This document shows, piece by piece, positions 8,209-17,029 of a stretch of DNA of 64,000 nt. The first letter of the stretch is position 1. Every line of letters begins with the position of its first letter. The DNA comes from Reichenbachiella carrageenanivorans. Lineage in GTDB: Bacteria > Bacteroidota > Bacteroidia > Cytophagales > Cyclobacteriaceae. Under the pieces are notes generated by a model. It searched no databases, was not told the DNA's origin, and was given only the letters and a program-made list of their open reading frames with translations. Location of the stretch: positions 3,009,501 through 3,073,500 of the forward strand of contig NZ_CP106735.1 of the NCBI RefSeq assembly GCF_025639805.1, read 5' to 3'. Made by a program: the position numbers and the translations under genes.

Positions 8209-9999
8209 TCAAATGATTAGCCTTACGCCTCCCATCTCTTCGATGCGATAAGGGAAACGGTCTCCTGGCGACCCTATAAACATGAAGTTGATCGGGATAT
8301 TCCATTTGGACGACAGTTTTTTGATGAGTGTAGGTCCAAATTCGTCATGAATTTGAATGAATTCGATTTTGATTTCGGGATATTCTCGGTCAAGTACGTC
8401 TATATCTCTAAGGAATTCAGCGGGTAGGTTTTCCCCTTTATCCAAAACGGATACCACTTTCAAAGTACGTGTGTGCTCATTTTGTTTGATGTAGAGCATC
8501 ACTTTGTTGAGCGTGGCTACGTCATCGTCTTTGGTGAAGTAGACAAACTTTTGAGAGTTGATTTTGTCTATACTTCTGTGAATGCCGCGATGTGCCGAAC
8601 CGACTAAGTTTTCTATCGGCTTGAAAATGTATTTGATGATGTTGAGCAATAGCCGGAGTAGAAAAATTCTATTGAGCATGATGCCTACGATCAGTATCGT
8701 CGGGATGAAATACTCGAAGAATACCGTAAGGTAAGACGGGTTCATGATGGCATTGCCTATCGCTGCAGCGATCACCATACCTATGGCTACCAATAAGCCC
8801 AGCCAGGTGGAGTGCTCAGGTCGAGGTAAGTTTTTCCGTCTCACTTTCAGTAGGATATTGCCAATGCCAAAGAGTATCATTACTGACAAGAAGGCAATCG
8901 TATACACACCTGCTAAGGCTCCTAAATCACCCTGAGTGATAAAGAGAATGGATGTGCATAGTAGAAAAAACATAATGGAAATTCTGTATGTACTCCCTTT
9001 TTTGTTCCTTTTGAGTAAGAAGGGAGGCAGTATTCGGTCTAGCGTCATTCGCTCGGTAAGTCCGCCCACTCCAATAAACGAGGTAAGCACGGCACCGCTC
9101 AATACCAAAGCAGCATCCGTGGAGATGAGTACAGAGAGCCAGCCTCCTCCAGCTACGTTCCCCATGTGCGAAAGCAGGGCTTCCTGGTGTTCGGCTATCT
9201 CACCCATAGGGATGATTGCCAAGGCCATAAAAGCCATAAGAGGATTGAATACACTCACCACGATCCACATATTTCGTAATGTTTTTCTGAATACGCCTTC
9301 TCCTTGCTCCTCTACAAAATTGGCAGAGCTCTCGAATCCGGAAATCCCCAACATAGCGGCGCAAAATCCAAAAAATAAGGCGTTGATCAACCCTTCCTCG
9401 GTGGGTAGGGCATGATTGGCTTGGAATACTGACAAGCCGTTGTTGAACAAATACCAACCGCAGAAAGAGGACAAAAGGATTAGCGAAGTGAGGTGAAATA
9501 GAAAGATAACCACGGCGACTTTAGAAGACTCACCGATACCCATAATGGTAATGCCCATAAATAGCGCTAGCAAAATCACGGTAGCGATGACCACAGGCCA
9601 AGCCTCCCACAACTCATGTACATAGTGCATGGCTTCTGAGGCAGAGATCACAGCCGTAGCCATGTAGGAGAGGATGGTGAGTGTAGCGGCCAGCGAAGCT
9701 ACAGATTTGCTGGTAGTGTTGAGTAGGGCATTGTAAGCACCTCCATTGAGCGGAAGTGCACCCACTACTTCTCCATATATTTTGCGAAACAGGAATAATA
9801 CTGCGCCTACTGTAAGTAATGAAATCCAAGCGTATTGTCCAGCATATACAATAGTGAGGGCTGAAACATAGAGACAAGAGGAGCTGATGTCATTGCCACA
9901 AATGGCGGTAGCTGGCAATTCGTTTAGTTTTTTGGGAGTTGGTTTCACGGTGTTTGGATTGCTTTGAATGAAAGATAGCAGATATAGAAACCTTAGCAA
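8209..9999 (-). CDS. APC-superfamily amino-acid permease with C-terminal UspA-like domain
   Basis: A 596-residue membrane protein. About 12 hydrophobic segments fill residues 35-455, with the APC pattern GEVVGALPLNGGAYNALL in the first third. The soluble tail from about residue 480 (FVYFTKDDDVATLNKVMLYI to the end) looks like a universal-stress-type regulatory domain. Substrate cannot be told from sequence. The start is uncertain: a GTG at 9948 would give MKPTPKKLNELPA and remove 17 residues. It is divergent from the small CxxC gene, with a 212-nt spacer. I see no link to B12 apart from position. Confidence 0.85.
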   Translation of the reverse strand: MLRFLYLLSFIQSNPNTVKPTPKKLNELPATAICGNDISSSCLYVSALTIVYAGQYAWISLLTVGAVLFLFRKIYGEVVGALPLNGGAYNALLNTTSKSVASLAATLTILSYMATAVISASEAMHYVHELWEAWPVVIATVILLALFMGITIMGIGESSKVAVVIFLFHLTSLILLSSFCGWYLFNNGLSVFQANHALPTEEGLINALFFGFCAAMLGISGFESSANFVEEQGEGVFRKTLRNMWIVVSVFNPLMAFMALAIIPMGEIAEHQEALLSHMGNVAGGGWLSVLISTDAALVLSGAVLTSFIGVGGLTERMTLDRILPPFLLKRNKKGSTYRISIMFFLLCTSILFITQGDLGALAGVYTIAFLSVMILFGIGNILLKVRRKNLPRPEHSTWLGLLVAIGMVIAAAIGNAIMNPSYLTVFFEYFIPTILIVGIMLNRIFLLRLLLNIIKYIFKPIENLVGSAHRGIHRSIDKINSQKFVYFTKDDDVATLNKVMLYIKQNEHTRTLKVVSVLDKGENLPAEFLRDIDVLDREYPEIKIEFIQIHDEFGPTLIKKLSSKWNIPINFMFIGSPGDRFPYRIEEMGGVRLII

Positions 10000-10211
10000 A
10001 GGTTGATGAGCCTATATTTTTGATTATTCAAAGGGAGCAAATGGTTGTTTGACCAGAAGGAATGTAGTGATTCATTATACCTTTCGTAATATTTTCAACT
10101 TTTATGCAACTATTATTAGATACTGTACATCTACTAATTGTGAAACCGTAAGGTTTATGATACGTCTAGTTAGGATACATTACAAAAAAACCAAAGATCA
10201 AAACTTACACC

Positions 10212-10676
10212 ATGGGACTATTAGGGCTGTTTAAAAAAGAAAAAAAAGGCAAAAAGGCTGCGCAATGTAGCGTATGTAAAGCACACATGGAACGAAACGA
10301 AGGCTATGCACTGACTACCACTCAAGTGATCACGAGCAAAACCTATTGGGATCATAAAATGGTAGAGCCAGAAACGATGTCTTATACCACCCAGCACTTC
10401 AAAGACAAAGACGAAAACGCGACTAAGATGCGAGGCATTATTTTCGAGAAGACGGCGGAGAAAGATCATACTTGGATCACCTGCGATACTTGTATCAAGC
10501 ATTTTGATGTAGATCATGCAGAAACGCAGAGCCTGGCTGGCGAATGGTGGAATGCTGAAAATGGTCACAAAATACCCAATACTGGCAAAGCCATAGATCA
10601 TTTGCCTGGCGAGGCATATGAGTCTATCAAACAATATGCAACTATGGAAGCTGGTGCTTCTTTGATTAGATTGTAA
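10212..10676 (+). CDS. Small uncharacterised protein with two CxxC motifs
   Basis: A 154-residue soluble protein that I do not recognise. After a very lysine-rich N terminus (residues 8-15) it has CSVC at 19-22 and CDTC at 91-94; together these four cysteines could hold one zinc ion. There is no signal peptide, so it is probably cytoplasmic. Its transcript likely ends at the hairpin at 10697-10748, which reaches into the btuF-like gene. The antisense open frame of 137 codons here appears to be a shadow. Confidence 0.8.
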   Translation: MGLLGLFKKEKKGKKAAQCSVCKAHMERNEGYALTTTQVITSKTYWDHKMVEPETMSYTTQHFKDKDENATKMRGIIFEKTAEKDHTWITCDTCIKHFDVDHAETQSLAGEWWNAENGHKIPNTGKAIDHLPGEAYESIKQYATMEAGASLIRL

Positions 10677-10696
10677 GCTTAGAATTTTATTTTTCT

Positions 10697-10748
10697 AAAA
10701 GGATAGGTGTTTATTTGTGTGATGAATAAACACCTATCCTTTTTTTTA
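10697..10748 (+). terminator. Perfect 19-bp hairpin with T-run, enclosing the btuF start codon
   Basis: Arms AAAAGGATAGGTGTTTATT (10697-10715) and its exact complement (10725-10743) enclose a 9-nt loop, TGTGTGATG, whose last three bases are the btuF ATG. A run of T completes an intrinsic terminator. It should end the upstream CxxC gene, yet it lies within the first codons of btuF. Any btuF transcript starting upstream of the hairpin would carry its start codon in the loop. Confidence 0.75.
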
Positions 10749-11855
10749 TGTCTGGCTTTTTTTAGTGCTTGTACCAGTAGCTCCAAGACTGAGACGACTG
10801 TCGCATCAGGTCAGATTTCGGAGATCAAGCAAGCTGAGCGTTTTCAGATTAGCTATGCGCATGGCGTGAAGGTAATCACCATAGACAAGCCATGGCAGGG
10901 TAGCAAAAAGCCTATTCAGTATGTGCTATATAAGGATTCTGTGCCTTCCGTTTTTCAGTCAGATGATTCATATATCAAAATCAAAACTCCTGTCAAAAGT
11001 ATTGTTTCTAATCTGACCACCCAATTGGCACTGATGGAAGATCTAGGAGTGGCTGATCGGCTGATTGGCTTTGCGCAAACGCAGTTTATTTATTCCCCTT
11101 CGATTCTTGAAAAAGTGAAAAGTGGTGAAGTGAAAGAAGTAGGGCCAGATGGTAGTTTGGATATCGAAAGTATTCTAAATCTCAACCCTGATATTGTATT
11201 GGCATTCAATGCCAGTGCTGAAAACAGGCAATTACAAAAACTGGAAGAATTAGGTCTGAAAATAGTAATGAATGCGGGCTATATGGAAACCTCTTTACTT
11301 GGAAGGTTTGAGTGGATCAAGTTGTTGGGGCACCTTACGGGTACTGAAAGTTTAGCTAATGATATTTTTGATAAAAAAGCCTTGATTTATGATTCGTTGG
11401 TACAGTTGGTGAAAGGTATGCCTCAGCCTACTGTGATCACGGGTACTTTGTATGGTGGCACGTGGTTTATGCCAGCAGGTGATAACTATGGTGCTAATAT
11501 TGTGACAGCCGCTGGTGGTGACTACCTCTGGAAAGAAGATAAAAATGCGGGCTGGTTGAGCATGGATTTTGAATCCGTCTACGAGCGTGGGTACAATGCC
11601 GACTATTGGATCGGCGTGGCTAGTTATACCTCGTTGGATCAGCTGAAGGCCGCAGATGAGCGTTATGCTGAATTCGAGGCGTTCAAAAATGGGCGAGTAT
11701 ATTCTTACATGGCGCGTGTAAACGAGCAGGGCGCCAATGATTATTTTGAGTCTGGCAATGTGAACCCAGAGAAGCTATTGGCCGATCATATCAAGATTAT
11801 GCACCCAGAGTTATTACCCGATTATGAGCTCTATTATTACATGAAATTGGAATAG
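10722..11855 (+). CDS. btuF: ABC transporter substrate-binding lipoprotein, BtuF-like
   Basis: A 377-residue class III periplasmic binding protein. The signal peptide MNKHLSFFLCLAFFSAC ends in a lipobox with Cys17. The two-lobed fold is seen in LALMEDLGVADRLIGFAQ and PDGSLDIESILNLNPDIVLA, and in the later lobe around AGGDYLWKEDKNAGWLSMDF. The family binds B12 or ferric siderophores; B12 is favoured by the neighbouring cobalamin operon, but no cobalamin riboswitch precedes it. The frame opens 5 codons earlier; ATG at 10722 gives the better signal peptide. btuC and btuD follow. Confidence 0.85.
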   Translation: MNKHLSFFLCLAFFSACTSSSKTETTVASGQISEIKQAERFQISYAHGVKVITIDKPWQGSKKPIQYVLYKDSVPSVFQSDDSYIKIKTPVKSIVSNLTTQLALMEDLGVADRLIGFAQTQFIYSPSILEKVKSGEVKEVGPDGSLDIESILNLNPDIVLAFNASAENRQLQKLEELGLKIVMNAGYMETSLLGRFEWIKLLGHLTGTESLANDIFDKKALIYDSLVQLVKGMPQPTVITGTLYGGTWFMPAGDNYGANIVTAAGGDYLWKEDKNAGWLSMDFESVYERGYNADYWIGVASYTSLDQLKAADERYAEFEAFKNGRVYSYMARVNEQGANDYFESGNVNPEKLLADHIKIMHPELLPDYELYYYMKLE

Positions 11856-11901
11856 CCTCTTCATATACTTTAATTTCGCTCCCTAACTGTACGAATTTCC
11901 A

Positions 11902-12918
11902 TTGAATAAACCCCTGATAATACTTCTCATTGTTTTTGTTTTCGCATTCTTGTTGGATGTGATGTTTGGGTCTGTGTTGATACCTGTGGGAGCCCTGTGG
12001 GACATTTTTAGGGGCGAGCCTGTGGCTCATCCAGCCTGGGAAGCTATTGTATTCAACTATCGATTGCCCAGAGCCATCGCTGGCGTGTTGGCAGGGAGTG
12101 GTCTAGGCCTAAGTGGCCTTTATATGCAGACTTTTTTTAGGAATCCACTGGCAGGGCCTTATGTACTTGGTATCAGTGCTGGTGCAAGTCTCGGAGTCGC
12201 TTTGGTGGTCTTTGGTGAGTCTATATGGTTGCTGTTTGGGTGGCAGTTTATGTCGGGGCTGTCCATGGCTTTAGGTGCTATTGTGGGATCGTTTTTGGTG
12301 TTTGCAGTTGTTTTGTTTTTCTCTTCCAAAGTACGAGACAATACTTCATTACTTATCATTGGGCTTATGTTTAGTAGTGCTACCAGTGCTATTGTGAGCA
12401 TCTTGCAGTTTTTCAGTAACCCCGAAGACGTACAGTCTTATCTCATCTGGACTTTTGGAGATTTGGGTAGTGTCACCGTCAGTGAGTTGCAGGTATTAGT
12501 GCCACTCATTGTGTTGGGCTGGGTTGGGTCAGTCTTTTTGATCAAACCCCTCAATATTTTTCTTTTGGGAAACCAATATGCCAAAAATGCAGGTTTGAAT
12601 ATGACTTTGGCCAAATACAGTGTGATCAGTATTACGGCGCTTTTGTCTGGTACCATCACGGCCTACTGTGGGCCTATTGCTTTTGTAGGATTGGCCACAC
12701 CGCACGTCGCACGGATGATCTTGGATACCTCAGATCATCGTCTGTTGATCCCGTTTGTAGGATTTCTAGGTGCCATTATTTTAATGCTTTGTGATGTCAT
12801 TTCGCGTATGCCAGGTTTCTCTCATTCGCTTCCGCTTAATGCGATCACGTCGATATTGGGAGGGCCATTGGTGATTTGGCTCATTGTGAAACGAGGAAAC
12901 ATTTCTAAAAGCTTCTGA
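11902..12918 (+). CDS. btuC: FecCD-type ABC transporter permease, BtuC-like
   Basis: A 338-residue inner-membrane permease with the FecCD signatures RLPRAIAGVLAGSGLGLSG and FRNPLAGPYVLGISAGASLG, a GPIAFVGLATPHVAR coupling segment and about ten membrane spans. It would form the B12 (or siderophore) import channel with the BtuF- and BtuD-like proteins. The start is a TTG; no in-frame ATG lies closer. It shares one base with the start of the ATPase gene (TGATG). Confidence 0.9.
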   Translation: MNKPLIILLIVFVFAFLLDVMFGSVLIPVGALWDIFRGEPVAHPAWEAIVFNYRLPRAIAGVLAGSGLGLSGLYMQTFFRNPLAGPYVLGISAGASLGVALVVFGESIWLLFGWQFMSGLSMALGAIVGSFLVFAVVLFFSSKVRDNTSLLIIGLMFSSATSAIVSILQFFSNPEDVQSYLIWTFGDLGSVTVSELQVLVPLIVLGWVGSVFLIKPLNIFLLGNQYAKNAGLNMTLAKYSVISITALLSGTITAYCGPIAFVGLATPHVARMILDTSDHRLLIPFVGFLGAIILMLCDVISRMPGFSHSLPLNAITSILGGPLVIWLIVKRGNISKSF

Positions 12919-13901
12919 TGACTTCACTCCATATCAACGACCTCAGTGTAGGCTACGCTACCAAAACCATAGCGAAGGATATTAACTTGACGCTCGGCGG
13001 AGGCAAGCTGGTCTGTTTGCTTGGGCAAAACGGAGTGGGGAAGTCCACACTTCTACGGACGCTTTCCAATCTGCAAGCGCCCCTTTCGGGGAATATTCAC
13101 TTAGGAGAAAAAGACATTGAAAGTCTAGATAGGCGAGAACTAGCTACCAAATTAGGGATCATTACTACGGAGAAAATAGGAATGTCTAATATGACCGTGC
13201 GTGAGTTGGTAGCCTTGGGACGCTATCCATATACCAATTGGATCGGGCAGGAATCAGAAGAGGACACGCAGAAGATAGAAGAGGCTATCTCACGCTGTAG
13301 GATCAACTATATAGAACAGTCTAAACTCGCTGCGATCAGCGATGGGCAGTTTCAGAAGGCTATGGTGGCGCGCGTATTAGCACAGGATACAGACATCATT
13401 TTGATGGACGAGCCCACAGCTCATCTTGATGTCGTCAACCGGGTAGAGATGTTTCAATTGCTACAGGCCATCAAAAACGAGACAGGCAAATCTATTTTGA
13501 TTTCTACGCACGAGTTGGATCTATCCATGCAGTTTGCCGATGAATTGTGGTTGATGAATTTTAACGCTCCGATCCTTACTGGTACACCTGAGGATTTGGG
13601 TTTGTCGGGAGAGATTGAAAAGGTGTTTTTTCATGAAGAATTTATATTGGACAGCCGTACTGGACAGGTGAAATTGAAACTCCAGCCTGAGAAGGAATAC
13701 CATGTAGTGGGCGAAGAAAAACCTGCACAATGGGTGCAAAAAGCCTTGGAACGGAAAGGTTATGGCCTGAGTATAGATGGAGAGGTCATTGTTGTTGAGA
13801 CAAAAGCACAAAGGCTTCATTGGAAAGTGGGAGCAATGGAAGGACATACTATTGCTCATTTGCTAGAGGTACTTGAGCAATCAAACTATAGAGATAAGTA
13901 A
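12918..13901 (+). CDS. btuD: ABC transporter ATPase, BtuD/FepC-like, with C-terminal extension
   Basis: A 327-residue nucleotide-binding subunit. Walker A GQNGVGKST is at 36-44, the signature segment is SDGQ at 141-144 in place of LSGGQ, and Walker B DEPT is at 164-167. The ATPase ends near residue 235; some 85 residues follow (EEKPAQWVQKALERKGYGLS and on), a small extra domain that may sense or regulate. It overlaps btuC and the next gene by one base each, so the three are translationally coupled. The substrate is inferred from context. Confidence 0.88.
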   Translation: MTSLHINDLSVGYATKTIAKDINLTLGGGKLVCLLGQNGVGKSTLLRTLSNLQAPLSGNIHLGEKDIESLDRRELATKLGIITTEKIGMSNMTVRELVALGRYPYTNWIGQESEEDTQKIEEAISRCRINYIEQSKLAAISDGQFQKAMVARVLAQDTDIILMDEPTAHLDVVNRVEMFQLLQAIKNETGKSILISTHELDLSMQFADELWLMNFNAPILTGTPEDLGLSGEIEKVFFHEEFILDSRTGQVKLKLQPEKEYHVVGEEKPAQWVQKALERKGYGLSIDGEVIVVETKAQRLHWKVGAMEGHTIAHLLEVLEQSNYRDK

Positions 13902-14245
13902 TGAATCAAATACGAACCATTAGAGAAGAAGAAATAGTGCTGGCCAAGCATCTGCTGACTTTGGCTGGAAAGAACCCAGAGGAATTTATTTTTCCTGCGA
14001 AAGTGGATGATTATGAAGGAGGTGTGATGGGGAGTATCAATTTTACGCTTGGCGATTCTGGGGATTACGCTGGAGATATCATTCAGGTAGAATACACCGA
14101 TCAAGATCGTATCCGAGTGGTCATCACATTGACACAAAATAGTAAAGGGGAATTGCTGGATATGGATTTTTGGAAAGAGAATTTCACCAAGCTGCTACAA
14201 TATCCAAAACCCGATCAGGTCAGTATCAACACTAGGGGGATATAG
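13901..14245 (+). CDS. Small protein, possibly DUF6984, coupled to btuD
   Basis: A 114-residue soluble protein with no signal peptide. It begins MNQIRTIREEEIVLAKHLL, a pattern that resembles DUF6984 from memory, so the family call is tentative. Its start shares one base with the btuD stop (TAATG). Tight coupling suggests it is made with the transporter, but its role is unknown. Confidence 0.7.
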   Translation: MNQIRTIREEEIVLAKHLLTLAGKNPEEFIFPAKVDDYEGGVMGSINFTLGDSGDYAGDIIQVEYTDQDRIRVVITLTQNSKGELLDMDFWKENFTKLLQYPKPDQVSINTRGI

Positions 14246-14347
14246 ATTCCTAAAGTGTTAGACGGGCAAACCCCTTAGGCCGACTTTCGTTTCTTTCTTT
14301 ACTTTCTTACTTTTAGAAAGTGTCAAAAAACTTCAAAATATAAAGTT

Positions 14348-15019
14348 ATGATCAAGCTAAAGGATATAGATAAATACGTCGATTCCAAGTTTCAGCGCTC
14401 ATTTATTCTCAAGGGTATCGATCTTGAAGTAAAGGAAGGAGAGTTTGTGAGCATCATGGGGCCGTCAGGTTCTGGTAAGTCTACTTTGCTCAACGTCATT
14501 GGCATGCTCGATAGACCGTCGGCGGGAGAGTATTACTTTCGCGACGAACCAGTGCACAAATTCAACGAAAGAAAAACTTCAAACCTTCACAAAGAATACA
14601 TTGGGTTTGTATTTCAGGCCTATCATCTCATAGATGAGTTGAACGTGTATGAAAACATAGAAACGCCACTGCTTTACCGTGGAGTTAAGAGCAAAGAGAG
14701 AGCCGCCTTGGTGGCCGAAATGCTCGACAAGTTTAGGATAGTGGCTAAGAAAGATTTGTTTCCCGAGCAGCTTTCAGGTGGGCAACAGCAGTTGGTAGGT
14801 ATAGCTAGAGCATTGATAGGAAGACCCAAACTGCTACTTGCCGATGAGCCCACGGGCAATTTGCATTCTGAGCAAGGGGAAGAAATTATGCAGCTTTTCA
14901 AAAAACTAAATGATGAGGGCATGACGATTATTCAAGTGACACATGCTGAAAAGTGTGCCGAATATGGTTCGAGAATTGTTCGGCTCGAAGATGGCGCCAT
15001 CATTAGTGATGGAAAATAG
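14348..15019 (+). CDS. ABC transporter ATP-binding protein, LolD/MacB type
   Basis: A 223-residue ATPase with Walker A GPSGSGKST (38-46), Q-loop FVFQAYHLI, signature LSGGQQQ (142-148) and DEPTG (166-170). The FQAYHLIDELNVYEN segment is typical of the LolD/MacB/FtsE branch, which powers lipoprotein sorting or efflux. No FtsX-like permease gene is adjacent, so its partner lies elsewhere. A strong terminator follows at once, so it appears to be the end of its transcript. Confidence 0.85.
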   Translation: MIKLKDIDKYVDSKFQRSFILKGIDLEVKEGEFVSIMGPSGSGKSTLLNVIGMLDRPSAGEYYFRDEPVHKFNERKTSNLHKEYIGFVFQAYHLIDELNVYENIETPLLYRGVKSKERAALVAEMLDKFRIVAKKDLFPEQLSGGQQQLVGIARALIGRPKLLLADEPTGNLHSEQGEEIMQLFKKLNDEGMTIIQVTHAEKCAEYGSRIVRLEDGAIISDGK

Positions 15020-15033
15020 ATGAAGCAAACAAA

Positions 15034-15072
15034 CACAAAAAAACCGAAGTCACTCGCTTCGGTTTTTTTGTG
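15034..15072 (+). terminator. Intrinsic terminator after the LolD-like gene
   Basis: A perfect 16-bp stem: CACAAAAAAACCGAAG (15034-15049) and its complement (15057-15072), with the 7-nt loop TCACTCG. The A-run and T-run inside the stem make it able to act in both directions, although the next gene is on the same strand. Confidence 0.85.
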
Positions 15073-15148
15073 CCTGATTGGGTCTGCCATGCTAGCTTGC
15101 CTATATTTGATTTTGTACGAAAAAAGGAGAACATTGAAAAAATATTCC

Positions 15149-16063
15149 ATGATTAAGGAAGGAAAAATCAAGAAGATTATTAGTTGTGTAGCCTTGTGTA
15201 GCATGGTGTATTTTCAGGCTCAGGGACAAATGCCAGAGGAGGATCAGAAGCAGTTTGATGAAGCAATGAGCTGGATCGAAACAAATTTGGAGTATGTTTA
15301 TCAAAACCCCTCTACTGGACAATGGTGGCATAATAAGTTTTTTTACAACCCTAAAAATGGTGAAATCAACATCAAAAATTCCAGTTCGGACGTACCTAAT
15401 GCTACAGACAAGGAAGTGTATTTCGATCGAGTGGTGAGTCTTAGGGAACTGGATTTGACTTCGGTACATATAGAAGAGGTCAAAGAAAACAAAGGCCGTG
15501 TGGTGAAAGGAAAAGTGCTGCATATAGATGCCATTGGCAAAGCGCAGCGTATTCAGAAATTGTACAATGGCAAGCCTTCTTTTAAAGAGTTTTTTTTACA
15601 AATTCCGATTCCTAAATCCAATGCTGATTTTATTGCGCAAGCAGAAGACTGTAAGCGCCATTTTGAGACAGTGATCAGGCTGTCAGCCGAGGTATACCCT
15701 AAAACTGACTCGTTACAAAATACGGATGCTATTTTTGATCTTATGCCTGGCAAATACAACGGAACAGATCAGAGTACTTGCGAGATAGAAGTTTTATTTC
15801 CGTACACGATGGAATTAAGGTTTTTTCGGAAAGATCAGTTGTACAAAAAAAGTGTCATTACTTACGACAAGACCAATCATCATTTTGTGTATTGGATGGT
15901 TAATGTGGCTGGGAGTAGCCATTTTGATCTCAATTTGAGTTATGAAAGTCAAATAACCTTGGAAGCCAATACGCAGAGTTATACACTTGCTATGCCCAAT
16001 AGCAATTACTTTTCGATCAGAGATGAAGGGACAACGATCAGCTATCATCGGGCTGATTTTTAA
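15149..16063 (+). CDS. Secreted protein of unknown function
   Basis: A 304-residue protein with a signal peptide (MIKEGKIKKIISCVALCSMV, ending near QAQG). No family was recognised. It holds an acidic N-terminal region with several Trp and Tyr residues (TGQWWHNKFFY) and a C-terminal beta-rich part beginning near FDLMPGKYNGTDQ. The open frame begins at 15020, but that start would put the terminator inside the gene and place a second hydrophobic segment before the signal peptide; 15149 is preferred. Probably periplasmic. Confidence 0.7.
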   Translation: MIKEGKIKKIISCVALCSMVYFQAQGQMPEEDQKQFDEAMSWIETNLEYVYQNPSTGQWWHNKFFYNPKNGEINIKNSSSDVPNATDKEVYFDRVVSLRELDLTSVHIEEVKENKGRVVKGKVLHIDAIGKAQRIQKLYNGKPSFKEFFLQIPIPKSNADFIAQAEDCKRHFETVIRLSAEVYPKTDSLQNTDAIFDLMPGKYNGTDQSTCEIEVLFPYTMELRFFRKDQLYKKSVITYDKTNHHFVYWMVNVAGSSHFDLNLSYESQITLEANTQSYTLAMPNSNYFSIRDEGTTISYHRADF

Positions 16064-16126
16064 TTAGGGCAGAGCCGGTTTTTGTTGTTTGTAAAAGGAA
16101 TGATTTAAACTATAAACCATACAAAT

Positions 16127-16498
16127 ATGAAACTAGGCGCATTTTCTGTGAGCTTGAGCGTAAAGGACCTCAAGGTATCCAGAGTATTTTATGAGAATCT
16201 GGGTTTTGCTGTTTTTGCTGGAGGCATGGAGCAGAATTACCTGATTATGAAAAATGAACAAACTTTAATAGGATTGTTCCAAGGTATGTTTGAAGGGAAT
16301 TTACTCACTTTCAATCCAGGTTGGAATCAGGAAGCTACGCCATTGGAGTCGTTCGACGATGTGAGGGCTATTCAGCAAAAGCTGAAGGAAAGCGGAGCTG
16401 ATCTTATACAGGAGGCAGATGATAAAACCCAAGGTCCTGCGAGTATGATGGTGATGGATCCAGATGGCAATATGATCTTAGTGGATCAACATGTCTAA
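16127..16498 (+). CDS. VOC-family protein (glyoxalase/bleomycin-resistance fold)
   Basis: A 123-residue protein with two beta-alpha-beta-beta-beta modules: SVSLSVKDLKVSRVFYENLGF at the N terminus and MMVMDPDGNMILVDQHV at the end. The family includes dioxygenases, epimerases and drug-binding proteins; the substrate is unknown. It is short, single-domain and likely a dimer. The spacer to the next, convergent gene has no clear terminator. Confidence 0.85.
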   Translation: MKLGAFSVSLSVKDLKVSRVFYENLGFAVFAGGMEQNYLIMKNEQTLIGLFQGMFEGNLLTFNPGWNQEATPLESFDDVRAIQQKLKESGADLIQEADDKTQGPASMMVMDPDGNMILVDQHV

Positions 16499-16581
16499 AG
16501 ACTAGCCAGCTGAGTGAGGAGAAACGATGGAGAAGTCTCCAAGGGCTTATCCGTTGGTGACTCCTCGATTCGTTTGTTTAT

Positions 16582-16995
16582 TTAACTTTCCGACTTTGGC
16601 AAAATGTTGGTCACGATTTTGACACGCTCAGGGTTGTTGGTTGCATTGCTCATGACGGTGATCACCTTGTTTTGGTGACCGATTTTTCCTGTGCTATTGA
16701 AAGTCACGTCTATTTTGCTGGATCCTCCTGGAGCTATTGGTTCTCTAGGCCAGCTAGAAGCTGTGCAGCCACAAGTAGTTAGTACATTGGTAATGACTAC
16801 TGGAGCATCGCCAGTATTGGTAAACTCAAAAGTGTAGGCTACTTTTTCGCCTTGCTCGATATCGCCAAAGTCATGCGACATTTCAGAAAACTTGATGAAT
16901 GGTCCCGGAGGGGTAGGAGCTACCAATTCTGCATCTTGTGCAGTGGCAGCGAACGATAGGCTAATCAAAACAGCCAAGGCTAATACATATTTCAT
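16582..16995 (-). CDS. DUF1573 secreted protein
   Basis: A 137-residue exported protein with a signal peptide ending near FAATAQ. The DUF1573 hallmarks are present: SHDFGDIEQGEKV, FTNTGDAPVVITNVLTTCGC and the PGGSSKIDVTFNS stretch, an ASH/MSP-like immunoglobulin fold. The function of this common Bacteroidota family is not known. It lies 34 nt downstream of the helicase gene on the same strand, so the two may be co-transcribed. Confidence 0.9.
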   Translation of the reverse strand: MKYVLALAVLISLSFAATAQDAELVAPTPPGPFIKFSEMSHDFGDIEQGEKVAYTFEFTNTGDAPVVITNVLTTCGCTASSWPREPIAPGGSSKIDVTFNSTGKIGHQNKVITVMSNATNNPERVKIVTNILPKSES

Positions 16996-17029
16996 TGTTA
17001 GTTATTTAGTTTTTTAACTCAACGTAATT

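Noticed and set aside
10221..10634. 137-codon antisense open frame across the small CxxC gene
   Set aside because: It mirrors a better-supported gene and owes its length to the base composition of the opposite strand.
16499..16581. Bidirectional terminator between the VOC and DUF1573 genes
   Set aside because: GAGGAG/CTCCTC can pair, but the stem is broken, the spacing long, and no clean T-run follows in either direction.
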